A program made the position numbers and the translations under genes. This document shows positions 23,392 to 36,300 of a DNA stretch of 64,000 nucleotides, piece by piece. Origin of the DNA: Chondrosia reniformis (Eukaryota > Porifera > Demospongiae > Chondrillida > Chondrillidae); the NCBI GenBank assembly GCA_947172415.1, contig OX359196.1:4032501-4096500 (forward strand). Reading direction: 5' to 3'. The notes under the pieces are model-generated. The model searched no databases. It had not been told where the DNA came from and saw nothing but the letters and a program-made list of their open reading frames with translations. The first letter of the stretch is position 1. Each line of letters begins with the position of its first letter.

Positions 23392-23917
23392 TATCCAGTA
23401 TGAAGCCATGCATCCTTTTTACTGTCAAAAAGTTAAATTTTAATCTGTTTTATCAAAGTCTGAATGTAAATTCTTTCGACCATGACTTCATAAAGTATAC
23501 ATACGTTTTTTCAAGGCTAAGGTTTCCTAATGCCTACATACTTAGGGAATTGAAAGTGACATCATTGCTATGAAATATATTTTACATACACGAGTAGTAA
23601 TACTTGATCATGAAGAGTGACAAAATTTATCCTCATGAGCCTCAGAAATACATGCACTGTATGTACAGATGAATTCATCTATGGCATATATTGATAAATG
23701 AAAGTTACTACCACCCTTATGAAATTATATGGATAAGTAACTTAAATTTCAATTCACCACTTCTGCTGTATCCCTCAAATTGATGAATACATTGAATAGG
23801 GCAGCCATTTTTTCTAGCCATTTTGACTACCACATTCTCTAATATACGTAGGGATCTAGGTTTACCAAACATATACCCAACTGAATATGGCCAACTGGAC
23901 CATACACACTAGATTTT

Positions 23918-24197
23918 GCACACATGTTAACCTCTTAATTATGTATTCTTAATGAAACTTCACAGACTTCAGTATGAATCCGTATTGACACATCTCCTGC
24001 AATTCTCAGGCCTCAGTGTAGTCCCAGCCACATACTTTCTTTTGTGTACTTGTGGCTAAATGTATTTATTTATACAATACATATGCAATATGTACCTCTT
24101 CCCATCTGAGCGTTTATCACTGCCAGTTTAAAGAACTACTTCATAGTGAAAGTAAACTTCTGCCCTCTTGGTTAACCCCTTCAACTGGAATGTAAAT
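23918..24197 (+). repeat. 280-bp dispersed repeat, copy A
   Basis: Nearly identical, same orientation, to 26866-27146. Begins GCACACATGTTAA and ends AACTGGAATGTAAATA. No coding frame, no terminal inverted repeat seen. With SINE copy 24590-24745 it makes up most of the recognisable content of the 23.3-25.3 kb spacer. Confidence 0.9.
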
Positions 24198-24589
24198 AGT
24201 TTGGTTTGGACTATTTTATTGCACATAACCAAAAGATTCTGGATTTAATTTATTTTCACTGCTATATGTTAACTTGACTATAATTAAGTGCATGCCCATG
24301 TACGTATATTCACTGTATATTATTTTACAGTGCTTAATGTATATCTTCAGACGGTAACCAACTTGGAACATGCATGAATATTTGCAATATTCTATAGGTC
24401 TCTGTAATATGTACAGAAGTCTATAAATGTGTGTGCTTTATGTCATTTGGTCCCTGGCCATAATCGACAGATAATGACATCCACTAGCTTAGTATATATG
24501 CATAAAGAAACTCATAGTTGTTAGTTTCATCTACGAAGATTTCTTGCTGTACGGTAAGAGGGGGAGCAAGTAAAGAACATGGCTGTACA

Positions 24590-24745
24590 ATTTATATAGT
24601 GATCAGCGGCAGAGCCTATAGTCCCTCTTAAACATTTACAAGTGACCACTGGCTGTTATGGGATTGATTCCCATCATGATCATTGCTGTGATTTCTTGTT
24701 TTCCCTTTTTGTTTGATAATGATTGTGGTTTGATTATCACTTAAA
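24590..24745 (+). repeat. tRNA-derived SINE copy
   Basis: A-box-like TGATCAGCGGCAGAGC at 24599, B-box-like GGGATTGATTCCCATC at 24659, then the family body ending in TGTGGTTTGATTATCACTT. The same order is seen at 39.7, 48.2 and 50.3 kb. Confidence 0.65.
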
Positions 24746-25348
24746 TTTTCATATGATTTTATGTAGAGGAGGTATAGGAGTGCGTATTTAGGAGAAGGTA
24801 ATATATATCATCAAAATTTGTTACACCTTTTTTAATATTTCCCTAGAACAGTTTAGTCAAAGGAGTCATTGTTTTAACACACAAAGGTCTGTATAGCAAC
24901 TGATCATTACTATAAATCAGCCACTTCTTAAAGCCACTTTGGCAATTTTTGTATACTAATCCTCATAATAATTTTATAATTGAATAGGTAGACCAAATAG
25001 TGGAAGGTTGTAGACTAGATGTAGTGGTTAGTCTATGGTCTTATGAAAGGATGTCCTGCTGCAGAGGCATATGTAATGAGGGTTCTGGCATCTTTGAGAT
25101 GTGGATGTCTTCCTTCAAGGAGGGTCCAGCAACCTAAATTGAGAATGCCACCAGGCACCTATATACTTTGTTATTCAGATATACTGACCTCACCTATTAT
25201 GTTGGCATATGCATGCATGGCACAATACTAGATTATCACAACACACATGTCAACGTCAAAATGGCGTGCCCGATTCGATTTTTCTGAGAAGTCACGTGAA
25301 GTTGGATCAACCCATTTGCGGATTACCATTCCTTACTTTGCACAGAGG

Positions 25349-28300
25349 ATGAAGGTGGTAGGATTATGTTTCCTTGTCTTCCTTACCTTCACCAAAGGAG
25401 ATGACCCCCTCATTCACATGAATGCGGTAAGCATAAGACACTACTGATTACGTAGGTTGAATCGACTAAGAACTTTACAGAGTTCCGCCCCATTCAATTT
25501 CTTGTAGTCTGAGCTCATCAGACATCGAGGATTCCCTTGCGAAGATCACAGCGTCACAACCAAGGATGGATACATACTGGGGCTACAAAGAATACCCTAC
25601 GGGAAGAAAAATAGTGAGCTAAAATCATGCTTCACTCATACGTATCTACGTCTACGCTTAATGTTTACGAGATTTTAGAGTGTATTGCATATCCCATGTG
25701 GAACAAAACCTAGCGGTGGAAGAGAAAGAAAAGAGATTTCTCTCCTAGAGCTCATACAAAGCTCTATAGGGTCAGAACAACCTGTATGACTAAAGTCACA
25801 CGAGTACATTGAAATGTGGAGGTGACTGGCTCAACAGCTAATACTAAGACAATTTATGTTCAATGTGTGTGGGATTGTAATTAGGAGTTTGTCCAATATA
25901 ATATTTGCATACAGTACAAGATTTGAAGTGATTTGGTGATTGATAACCTGTTCCATATATCAGCTGGCAATCCACTCAAAGTATTCCTCATCTCCGTAGC
26001 CACCCGTCCTAGACCAGTTGCCTTCCTTCAACATGGCCTCCTCTGCTCCAGCACAAATTGGGTCACTAATCCAGAGTATGAAGCCTTAGGGTTCATACTA
26101 GCAGAAGCGGGCTTTGATGTGTGGCTAGGTAACATTAGGGGCAATACGTACTCTAGAAAACATGTACATTTGAAGCCTGATCAGAAGGAATTTTGGAACT
26201 TTACGTAAGTTCCAAGGAAATTTATCATGTAAATTACTGCTGAAATGTATAGTGTAGTTCAGCCTGTCTTAACTCTTTGGACATGTGAGCAGTTACTGTC
26301 GTGTGCTTTTGATTTCTTCATGATTCCAGATAACTGACAGTTTCTTTCTTCTCGTATAGCTTTGACCAGCATGCATTGTTAGACCTTCCAGCTATGATTG
26401 ATTATGTGCTGAATGTTTCAGGCCACAAGGATCTCTTTTACGTTGGCCACTCCCAGGGAACAGTCATGGGGTTTGCAGGGTTCTCCTCAATGCCCGAGCT
26501 GGCATCCAAAGTCAAGGTATTTGCTGCTCTAGCACCCGTGGCAACTGTAAAGTACATTGAAGGAGCCTTCAAGATCTTTACCGAATTTTATAAAATTTTG
26601 GCAGTGAGTTGCACAAATGCATACATATTTATTTGTTCCTGTTGTCGGAATGTGTTTCATTGCTCAATTGACTGTTTCACAGTTCACTCCACTTATATCT
26701 AATGACCTATAAGTAAGTGACCATTTCTTTTAACATTGGATGGCAATTGAAGGAGTTATATGCTGTAATGAGTCTTATTTTATGCATGAATATGGTAGAG
26801 ATTTTATTTATCTGGTTATTTATCATCCTCCTTGTTAACATGAACGTCTTGTGTATTTAGGAACAGCACACATGTTAATCTCTTAATTATGTATTCTTAA
26901 TGAAACTTGACAGACTTCAGTATGAATCAGTATTGACACATCTCCTGCAATTCTCAGGCCTCAGTGTAGTCCCAGCCACATACTTCCTTTTGTGTACTTG
27001 TGGCTAAATGTATTTATTTATATGATACATATGCAATATGTACCTCTTCCCATCTGAGCTTTTATCACTGTCAGTTTAGAGAACTACTTCATAGTGAAAG
27101 TAAACTTCTGCCCTCTTGGTTAACCCCTTCAACTGGAATGTAAATACTTTGCTCCATCTTTAGCAACACAAATACCTTTCTGTCTTTTGGGATGTATTGT
27201 GCAAGTTATTTTAGTATACTACATGTGTTCACATTGTGTCCTATTTCTCCTCAGTATATTCTAGATCATGTCGGGGATGGAGAGTTCCTTCCTCAAGATT
27301 TCTTCCTCAATTACTTGGCAGCGGAGTTGTGTAGAACTGATGTAAAGATTGTCTGCGGAGACGTTCTGTTTCTCATATGTGGTTGGGACACTGGCAACCT
27401 CAATGATGTAAGCAAGTTTCCTTGTATACATCTAGTAGATTTATTGTACTGAAGATTAATTGGCTCCTATAGGTGCTTGTAAGAAACATTCATAGATTGA
27501 TGGATGGATAACTTGATGGATGGATAGCTTGATAGATGGATAGCTTGATGGATGGATAGCTTGATAGATGGATAGCTTGATGGATGGATAGTTTAAATAT
27601 ATACATAGATGTAAACTTAAAATCAAGTATGCTTAAATTATTTGACTTTGATGTAAAATACTTCTCTTATATTTATAGTCACGTATTCCAATCTATGTGG
27701 GACACACTCCTGCTGGAACATCAGTAAAGAATTGTGTACATTATGCTCAAGTTAGTGCAACATATTTCTTGATATAAATTGCTCCATTTCATGCCCACTT
27801 GAACAATGGTACTTGCTGAATGTGCATACGTAACTATGAGGTTTTGATGTTCTCATTTAACACACACTGCATGAAGGGAGCTCATTAATTCAAACTAAAC
27901 TTGTCGTTTTGGAGTAATATTTATATTTGATATCCTTAATTGTCAACGTTTAGGAAGTGAGGAGTGGCAACTTTTCCATGTTTGACTATGGATCAGTAGA
28001 TGAAAACAGGAAGCACTATGGACAGGTAAATTAACATCGTTATAGTCACTGTTTTTGTCGGATACAAAACTAGTGACAGTTGTTGAGCTGCACCTGCTGT
28101 GTATGCATGTATTCATAGCAAGTGTTATGTAGCATACACAACATTGAGCTATACACACTTTAATTGGACAAGTAAGCAAGTGTAATTGAATTTGTACCTC
28201 ATTATTGTGGATTAGTCTCCATAAAAAATTCTAACCTGACCATTTAAGGATGTCCCAATCTCCTTAACATGGTTTGTGATAATCTTATTAGTATAATTGG

Positions 28301-28721
28301 TAGAGCAACCTGTGACATATATACACATTCTAAAAGAATAAAGTGTGTCAGTTAGTACATATCTTTAGATGTTAGCATGTTGGGTGAATGGCCTACTGTA
28401 TTATTGTACTGCAGTGAGTTAGTTGTTAAGTTGTTGAACTTGTAAGTTTGTCCATTGTGTGTTCTCTGCTTCTTCTTCAATCAGACCTACCCTCCTCAAT
28501 ATGATGTTTCTAAGATGAAGGTTCCTGTAGGTCTCTTTCATGGTACCAATGACTGGCTTGCAGACCCCGAGGATTTCGATAATCTCGTTCCGAAACTTAG
28601 CAATATTATATTCAATAAACAGCTTGATGGCTACAACCATTTGGACTTTATATGGGGTGTCGATGCATACAAGGATATATATGCTGATATAATACAGTTG
28701 TTCTGGGCATTTAATAACTAA
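25349..28721 (+). CDS. LIPA-like: Lysosomal/gastric-type acid lipase (400 aa)
   Basis: Eight exons: 25349-25426, 25508-25613, 25964-26204, 26360-26603, 27255-27407, 27679-27750, 27954-28025, 28485-28721; 1,203 nt, all phases match, and length equals that of human acid lipases (about 399). Signal peptide [17 protein letters not shown]. Family blocks in order: [36 protein letters not shown] (oxyanion loop), [18 protein letters not shown], the nucleophile elbow [14 protein letters not shown], then [19 protein letters not shown], and the acid/base residues in [10 protein letters not shown] (Asp) and [10 protein letters not shown] (His). It hydrolyses cholesteryl esters and triglycerides in the lysosome or as a secreted enzyme. 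Start chosen at 25349 because it directly precedes the signal peptide; an upstream in-frame ATG at about 25247 would bury it. A second copy of a 280-bp repeat sits in intron 4. Confidence 0.95.
26866..27146 (+). repeat. 280-bp dispersed repeat, copy B (lipase intron 4)
   Basis: Same orientation and nearly same sequence as 23918-24197, 2.9 kb away. The two copies bracket the first four lipase exons. Confidence 0.9.
27498..27595. repeat. ~16-bp tandem repeat (ATAGCTTGATRGATGG)n
   Basis: About six imperfect units alternating GATGGATGG and GATAGATGG, in lipase intron 5. Confidence 0.9.
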
Positions 28722-28904
28722 AATTGTAAGAAAGAAAACTTTTGCTGCTGCTAAATGTTTATTATTATTGTATTTGTTTCATAGCATTGTACCTATACAT
28801 AATCTTTGTAATATATTGTCTATTAGAACGCAATATTCTCTAAAGTATGATTGCATATATAGCGCAATGCTCAGTTATAGAGATATCTAAAACTTGCATG
28901 AAAA

Positions 28905-29150
28905 ATCTAAGATACCATTTTCCTACATGCTATATGCCTATTCTGTAAAAAGAGCCTATAGGGGAACTAAACCTAAAGAGAGCTTTAGATGAAGATACAG
29001 TAGTCTTTTCTTCCTTCTTTTCCCTTCTTTCATCTTCTTCTCCACTGGGTCAGACAGCCGTTTCTGGGAATTCCACCCTTCATCAGTGATCCTGGGAGTC
29101 TTTGTCTTTTTCTTTATCTTGATCTTCTGTGAATCCTTGGCTCACTATGC
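28905..29150 (+). repeat. CCTATAGG-family repeat, copy 2 (long)
   Basis: One of the two longest copies. Starts ATCTAAGATACCATTTTCC, contains CCTATAGGGGAACTAAACC and GAGAGCTTTAGATGAAG, a pyrimidine-rich TTCTTCCTTC tract, GGGAATTCCACCCTTCATC and ends near GAATCCTTGGCTCA. No terminal inverted repeats or RT. Confidence 0.85.
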
Positions 29151-29347
29151 TAAATCTAGGGGCCTTATATACACTATTTTGGCACCAAAAGTTAAATAAG
29201 GTGTTAACTAAGACACATGATGAAATTTAATTTTATGAAAGGAATGTAGGTCCAATTAACTTTTATGAATTAATTATAAATCTATTAGTAATCTTGCTTG
29301 TACAGGTAAAACAGACTCAGCATAACTATAGACACAAGTAGGACATA

Positions 29348-29705
29348 TTACGTAAGTCTACCCTTAGGTCTTCTAGTAGTAACATTTCTTTGGAGGTGGG
29401 GTAACACAATATGGGGTAACACAAGACAGTCCTTAAGCATACTAGCTACTTTTTGCTTATACTTGATTCTAACTAGAGGCTGCCGGGATAGGAAGGTTTT
29501 AAAGGTTGATTTTAGCTTAAAGTATTTGTAACCCTGCTTAATAAGCCTACTGCATAACTGCAAACTTTTAGCCTGAAAACTGGAGAAGTCACTACATATT
29601 CTAGAATACCTAATTAGTTGTGAAATAAAGACACCATAGGCTGGGGTATTAGGAATATTACTATCTAAATGGGGGAAATTTACTATATCAAAGTTGCATG
29701 TTCGA
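29348..29705 (-). pseudogene. Retroelement reverse-transcriptase protein, C-terminal remnant
   Basis: Open frame on the minus strand ending at a TAA near 29348. It contains FPHLDSNIPNTPAYGVFI, SQLIRYSRICSDF and LIKQGYKYFKLKSTFKTFL, a block I know from the C-terminal end of RT-containing proteins of invertebrate retroelements (FPxLDgxIPxxPxYGVyISQLIRyaR ... GYxyxKLxxxFxkFy). The RT domain itself is absent, so it is a truncated copy. Class (LINE, PLE or DIRS) cannot be settled from this tail. Confidence 0.7.
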
Positions 29706-29879
29706 CATAATTAGATTCATATACATTTTTAATATGCGTAACCTAATTCAAAAGTAATTTTGGAACGAGAATTGAAACGCCACGTGATTGTGACTTAACT
29801 GGGAGTGACCTTTGCGACCACCCAAGGCAGAGTTACTAAGGATATCTTTTGAAATTTCCATCAGTTGTACCTGACGAGG

Positions 29880-30797
29880 ATGCCAAAAGGACAGAAACTT
29901 GGTTTTGCTGAAAACTTTGCCCTTAGTGGTGCCGCCGCCATCATTTCGAAGACCGCCGCTGCCCCAATTGAGCGCGTGAAGCTCCTTGTTCAAAACCAAG
30001 ATGAAATGCTCAAGACCGGAAGACTAAAAGAGCCTTACAGAGGTGTCGTTGACTGTACAGTCAAGGTATACCGTAGCGAAGGTATTTTGCCCTTTTGGAG
30101 AGGGAATTTGGCAAATTGTATCCGTTACTTTCCAACCCAAGCATTAAACTTTGCTTTCAAAGACCAAATTAAGGCCATTTTCAAGCAAAACAAGGCTGAC
30201 GGCTATGGTATCAACTTCGCAAAGAATGTAGCTTCCGGTGGAGCTGCTGGCGCCATGTCTCTTTGCTTTGTGTATTCTTTGGACTATGCCCGTACTAGAT
30301 TGGCCAATGATGCAAAGGCTGCCGGGAAGGGGTCCTCGCGTCAGTACAATGGTCTCGTTGATGTGTACAGGAAAACACTTAGAAGTGATGGGTTTGTTGG
30401 TTTGTATAGAGGCTTTGTAATCTCTTGTGTTGGAATCATTGTGTACAGAGGATGCTATTTTGGATTCTACGACACCCTGAAACCTATCCTTCTTGGAGAA
30501 AATGCTGGTATGTTAGTGTCCTTTTTACTTGGCTATGTGGTAACAATTAGCGCTGGACTGGTGTCCTACCCTATTGACACAATCAGAAGACGTATGATGA
30601 TGACCTCGGGAGAAGCTGTCAAATACAAGGGCTCTATTGATTGTGCTATCCAGATTGCTAAGAGGGAAGGAGTGATGTCCTTTATGAAGGGCGCAGGAGC
30701 CAACATCCTCAGAGGTGTAGCCGGCGCTGGTGTACTGGCTGGATTTGACAAGTTCAAGGAAGTATACATTGCCTGGCGTACAAAGGCCTTTGCATAA
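29880..30797 (+). CDS. SLC25A4/5-like: Mitochondrial ADP/ATP carrier (305 aa)
   Basis: Intronless. Three mitochondrial-carrier repeats with [20 protein letters not shown] and [11 protein letters not shown] at the PX[DE]XX[KR]X[RK] positions, and the ADP/ATP-carrier-specific RRRMMM at about residue 236. Other family blocks are [54 protein letters not shown] and [16 protein letters not shown]. It swaps cytosolic ADP for matrix ATP across the inner membrane. Start is the ATG at 29880 (MPKGQKLGF); there is no upstream in-frame ATG. A CACGTG E-box lies ~100 bp upstream of the ATG. Confidence 0.97.
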   Translation: MPKGQKLGFAENFALSGAAAIISKTAAAPIERVKLLVQNQDEMLKTGRLKEPYRGVVDCTVKVYRSEGILPFWRGNLANCIRYFPTQALNFAFKDQIKAIFKQNKADGYGINFAKNVASGGAAGAMSLCFVYSLDYARTRLANDAKAAGKGSSRQYNGLVDVYRKTLRSDGFVGLYRGFVISCVGIIVYRGCYFGFYDTLKPILLGENAGMLVSFLLGYVVTISAGLVSYPIDTIRRRMMMTSGEAVKYKGSIDCAIQIAKREGVMSFMKGAGANILRGVAGAGVLAGFDKFKEVYIAWRTKAFA

Positions 30798-31138
30798 GTA
30801 GCATGGTGATAGGAATCATAATCTAAGAATTCTGTAAACTAATGCAAAGCAAACTAGAGACTGTATTAACTTATTACATGTACTACTATGTATACAGTTA
30901 TAATTATAATAGCTAAAGTTGTACCTTTAACTATGCATGTGTGCTAATATATCAAACATGTACATCTAGCTCGATGAAGAGAATATTACAAGTTGTACTT
31001 GTGTCAAAGCATTAACTTGATTCATAACTTAGGCAAACTAATCAGAGGTACAGGCTATTTATAGTTATACTAAAGGCTATGTTTCCAATTGAGTACAATG
31101 TTTTCAAATTAAAATTGAGAATTAAGCAGTAGACATCT
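30798..31138. other. Convergent 3' spacer
   Basis: 3' ends of the ADP/ATP carrier and of the PLAC8 gene; nothing else recognised. Confidence 0.4.
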
Positions 31139-31997
31139 TCATTCTCTTTGTATCACACATGAAGTAATATCAGACTTTGATTCCTATTAAGAATGAAGTA
31201 GTAATAAATCATCTTCATGGTTAGTTGATACATACAGTATGCCATATATGTACACTATTGTACGGCAGCCATTTTTGTAAAGTGACGTAACAAAAGTTCA
31301 AAAAGGATGATGCAATCTTAGATCATATGAAATGTAGCCTACTTCATCTCATGAGAAATGTCAACTAACATCATTGATTAATCTGATTAAATGTTGATGT
31401 CTTACATTACCAGGAACAATCAGCTAACCTGGGCTTCTTGTGCAAGTGTACAGTTTTGACATAAGGTGACCAGTATACAGTCAGTCAAGGCATCACCCTA
31501 CAAGTCATGGGAAACAACAAGCACATACATATTATAATTATAGTAGACAATAATTCAATAGGACCCCAGAGGTCATTGTTCAGTATAGTAAGTAAACAAC
31601 CATCTAATACTCCCACAGGGTCTTAAGTGTTCTATGTACATCACATTCTTTTCTCACCTGAATTCCTTTGGCATCTCGAACATCCCCTCTAGTTTGTCCC
31701 ATCACTAAACAGTTGATTACAGGAATACATGCTAAACACATGTGGGTGTAAAAGCCTTTGCCAACAGTCTCTGCAATCAAGCCATACAAATAGCAATCAG
31801 CAAAAAATGCTAGGAGACCTGTAGTTCAAAAAGAATACGGCTTTACTCATCAGATCAGCTAAGTACACTTGACAGATTTAACTTAGACATAGGTTCACCC
31901 TATAATCAGACTTACAGATGGTCAAGTCATTGAAACACCCAAATAGTGGGTTTTGCCACCCACTATTTCCTGTAAGTTCATTGAACAATCCGGACAT
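31139..31997 (-). CDS. PLAC8 (Cys-rich) domain protein (118 aa)
   Basis: Four exons in order: 31916-31997 (ATG at 31997), 31658-31818, 31429-31497, 31139-31183 (TGA); 357 nt, phases match. Sequence order fits the PLAC8/cornifelin/FCR fold: N-terminal WQNPLFGCFNDLTICLLAFF, then HMCLACIPVINCLVMGQTRG, RDAKGIQGDALTDC and CQNCTLAQEAQ. The middle hydrophobic Cys segments are usual for the family. In other organisms members act in Ca2+ entry, metal resistance or fat-cell regulation, so no specific role is claimed. The last 15-codon exon is the weakest part of the model. Confidence 0.85.
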
Positions 31998-33346
31998 TTA
32001 CGTACCTTGTAGCTAAAAGACAAATCAAAACATGACAAATAACATAAAAAGAGGAATAATATCTATTGTCATAGCTACTTTACCGGCATATAAAAATAGC
32101 TGACAGAAAGGAAATCCCACTCCTGGTTAGTGTTAATACATATATATGTAAATAATACAGGTATCGCCAGGTGATTATGTACAGGTGCAATATAACGCTT
32201 TATGAGACTCAAGTATCTAATTTCCTGTATGTCAACACATGCAGTGTCTATTGCCCCTGTATACCCAAACACATTTCTGCCACCAGCATTCATGAGCCAA
32301 GGATTCACAGAAGATCAAGATAAAGAAAAGACAAAGACTCCCAGGATCACTGATGAAGGGTGGAATTCCCAGAAATGGCTGTCTGGCCCAGTGGAGAAGA
32401 TGAAAGAAGGGAAAAGAAGGAAGAAAAGACTCCTGTATCCTCATCCAAAGCTCTCTTCAGGTTTATTTCCCCTATAGACTCTTTTACAGAATAGGCATAT
32501 AGCATGTAGGAAAATGGTATCTTAGATTTTTCATATACGTATGTTGCATATAAACATGAGAGTTGCTTACAAGTACACATACATAGCTGTGAAATGATAG
32601 CCAAATTTACATGCAATTCCAGAGAACTCAAAGGACTACATATACATATAATCCATGCATTAATTGTATACACACTAATGAGAAGTCCAGGATAGTTAGT
32701 TTAGACACCCAGCGACGTATACCTTCAGCAAAAACAGCTACTCTGTGCAGTATGTTAATAATTATTGTTTATCTGCCTTATTAAACACACATACACAAGT
32801 ACTTCGTTAAAGATATAAGTTCAAAAACTATATAGCAACATTTATACAGTTACGTATACACACATGCATATATTCTTCTCAGTATTCATACATCAATACC
32901 TTAGCCAAAGCTGCAGTAGACTGTAATAGTTAAATTCTTCTATATAGCATGAATTATGGAAAATATATATTCCTGCAATGGTTATATATTCACCATTATT
33001 GAGGAAATCATATTATCCAAGTGTATCTCTTATACACCATTGTTGTGATCTTGTAGGAAATGGTCTTTGTGTACCATGATCATGAGTTGTTAAAAGTGAA
33101 AATCATCTTGGACATTTGTTGGGAGGGTATTTCAGCATACGAACATAAACATAAAACCATGCAACCCAAAACACATACTCCAATTTATGGTATCATTCAC
33201 TATCATAATATTAACAAATTCTATCTTATGACAATGTTTGTCTATCATACACAAATACAGGAAAAGAAAACCTAAATTCTAAAAGGTTTGAATTACAAGC
33301 TACTGCTATGTTCCTGGTTGAGTGTAGTAATTCTCTTATTGAAATT
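31998..33346. other. Tandem (same-strand) spacer with one repeat copy
   Basis: Between PLAC8 (-) and the G6PD stop (-). Apart from the CCTATAGG-family copy at 32285-32535 I see no gene or RNA. Confidence 0.4.
32285..32535 (-). repeat. CCTATAGG-family repeat, copy 3 (long)
   Basis: Reverse-oriented, full-length match to copy 2, including GAGCCAAGGATTCACAGAAG at one end and GGAAAATGGTATCTTAGAT at the other. Confidence 0.85.
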
Positions 33347-36300
33347 TCACTGCTTGGGCTTCTCCCACTTGTAGGTCCCACTGTATTTGAAGCCAACTTT
33401 GGCAGCTAGTTCATCAGCTTCCTTTGGGCCACGGCTATGTGAGGATTATTGAATATGCAACAGATGACTGCAACACAAAGTTCATTGCTACATATACAGG
33501 CAAGCTATCACACATTTTACAGCTACTTAAACAAAACTTGCGTAGTAATACTGCAACTCTATTTAGTCAATGCTCTGGTAATCTATACATAATAGCTGGT
33601 TGCAGTTGTACAGATAGAAAAATTTAAGGTGCTTACGATCCATATATGTATGGAATTGGCTTAATCTTTTCCTTTTCAATTCTATGCAAAAGTGGAGTAA
33701 AGATTCTCCATGCTTCAGACAGCTCGTCTGTACGGACAAAATGAATCTGTTGCCCGGCAAACACATCTAGGATGAGCCTCTCATAGGCGTCTGGGAGCTG
33801 AACACCCTTGTAACGAGCCTTATATGTCAAGTCCAGTTCACTCTCCATTGGCTCAAAGGACATTCCTGGCTGCTTCATCATCACTTTAGCATACATAGCC
33901 TGAATTAATAGAAGAATCAAGTAATGAGCTAAAGGATTAAAAAGCAAAGATAATAGAAGAACATGGCAGACCAAATGTACTACTAAAGGACAGGAGTAGA
34001 ATGAGAAAACTCTTGTATGCTCACCCATAGCAGCTAGGTTTAGTCCCTATAGGTCTTTTACTCTAAAGTAGATGTATAGCATGTACATAAGAAAAATGGT
34101 GTATTAGATTATTCATGCATACACTGACAAATGAATAAGAGTGTATTCATTAAATACAACATTGTTCTATATAGCTGTAATCAATTCTAATGTGATAATC
34201 TACAGTCTGTAAATAATGCACACCAAAAGGAATAGAGAAGAAGGGAAAATTAACAGAGGGATGAATACACCAGGGAAAGTAGCAAATGCAATTACCCATT
34301 ATGTACGTATAAAGGCTGCGGTTGAAGGAGTAGGTGCTGTATTTGTTTATTAACAACTGAGCACATTTGTACACGTACATTACTGCACAAACAATGTAAA
34401 ATCTCAATCTTTCTAAAATCTACATGTGATACAAATCCTAAAAATTGTCTACAAGTAAAAATTCTATTTTCAAAAGTAAGAAACTTTAAGAGTGTACTCC
34501 ATCAAGGAAGCTTTCACATTTATGTATAAGAACATATTAGCTGAATAATAATATCAGCAATACCACAACATTATGAAGAAATACGGCTGCAGTGTTACAA
34601 GTTCTCTACATTAAATTGATACGTAAACATGCTTTAGGCTTTCCTAGGATAAAACAAATACACAGAAAACTGAGTAATGTAGCCCAATTTATTAGATAAA
34701 TCAGATGTAAAATTCAATATACTACACATAACTAAAAAGTTTAATTAAATCAAAAATCTTTAGACAGTCTCTTGACTCAGCTAAACACACAGACCTAGCT
34801 AATGGTCTCTTGTTATATAACATCACATGATGATACAACTAACACTACATGTTACCAAAGGTACATACACACCTCATTCGGTTGCAGTCTGATAACCATT
34901 TCATTTCTCTGGCACTTGCCCTCAAATATATCACCTGGAACATCCTTGAATTGGATCCTTACCTCCGCTTTACGTTCATTGAGAGCTATAAGGACAACAA
35001 TAACAATCACTGTCCATAACATGCAGGACTCGCAAAAGATCAAGAAGAAAACAAAGTTTTTGTGGTCACTGATGAATGGTGGAATTCCCAGAAACACCTG
35101 TCTGCCCCAGTGGAGTAGAAGAAGGGGAAATCCTCATCCAAAGCTCTCACTAGGTTTAGTTCTAAAGAGGCCTTTACTGTAAAGTAGATGTAACATGTAA
35201 GAAAAATAGTGTGCTAGATTATATTCATACATCCGAGATACATAAGTGCTTTAGCAAGCAAATCTCTACTGGGCCAGAAAGTGGGTGGACGTAGACTAAA
35301 TCTCCTCCTTTGGAGGTGCTTCTTTATTAGGTGTTATGTACATTTATTACTCTGTCATTGGTTTACCAGCGTAGTAGTCAAATATAGGACAAAACAAAAA
35401 GGTAACTGAGAGAGACCTCCTGGGTTAAAATGCCTAACTGCATGCTTACGTAGATAACCTAAATTTCAAAGATGAACCATTCAAAAGATTGTGGAACACA
35501 GGAGAGGAACAGTTGGCTTACACAAGGAACACAGGCTCACGCAGTTACAAGAAATCCTTATTTTAAGAAACTTTTCAGTTAGTACTTAGTTTCAACAATT
35601 ATGTTTGACAGTGGTCAAGGCTTTAAGCTACTTTGTTAACATTCTGGTTCTTATAGGTTAGTGCCCGAGTAACCCAACATAAGAAACCAATGCAAGTCCA
35701 TGGCCTTATAGTCATGATAACCATAGCTTTTGAAATATGTTGTTTTAGACAATTCATATGCATGAGTATGTAAGATGGTAACTACGTATAAGAAACTATC
35801 ATTAGGAAATCAGCATAAATCAGTATGATCAAGGAAACATGCAGGAAAGCTTTACCTTTGCCACACTTGATAATGAAAGGAACACCTACAGGAAGAAAAG
35901 AAACAGTGATGGAGGGCAAATTTGACTGAACACAGTGTAAGCTAACAGCAATCTTGCTATACCAAGTAAATAAATTGCAAGTAACTCTTGTCTTGTGTAA
36001 CTGGACTGAGAATATCTGGCTGCTTGATTTATATAGTCAATGATTTCTATAAACAATTACATGAAGGAAAATTGCACGGAAAGGCCATAGGGCCTTTAGG
36101 CATTCTAGTGTTGTGTCCATAGGTAGGTAGGGAAAACAGTTGCAAGACAGGGACGGAATAGGGAAAACCCCACTGTTAAAAGTGGTTCAGCTTCAGGGAC
36201 TGGTGAAGGGCATATACTGAATACAAGCTCACAGGTGCAGAAAATATCACACATGTACTACCCTAACTGATCCTAACACCTTTGAGTAAACTGGTAGGTG

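Noticed and set aside
25043..25231. Small ORF upstream of the lipase
   Set aside because: No splice link, no signal, low-complexity neighbourhood; the lipase signal peptide starts at 25349.
35385..35580. Further foldback-element copy in a G6PD intron
   Set aside because: It has a GACCTCCTGGGTTAAAATGCC core-like string and the AGAAATCCTTATT terminus, but arms are not convincing; listed here only as a probable decayed copy.
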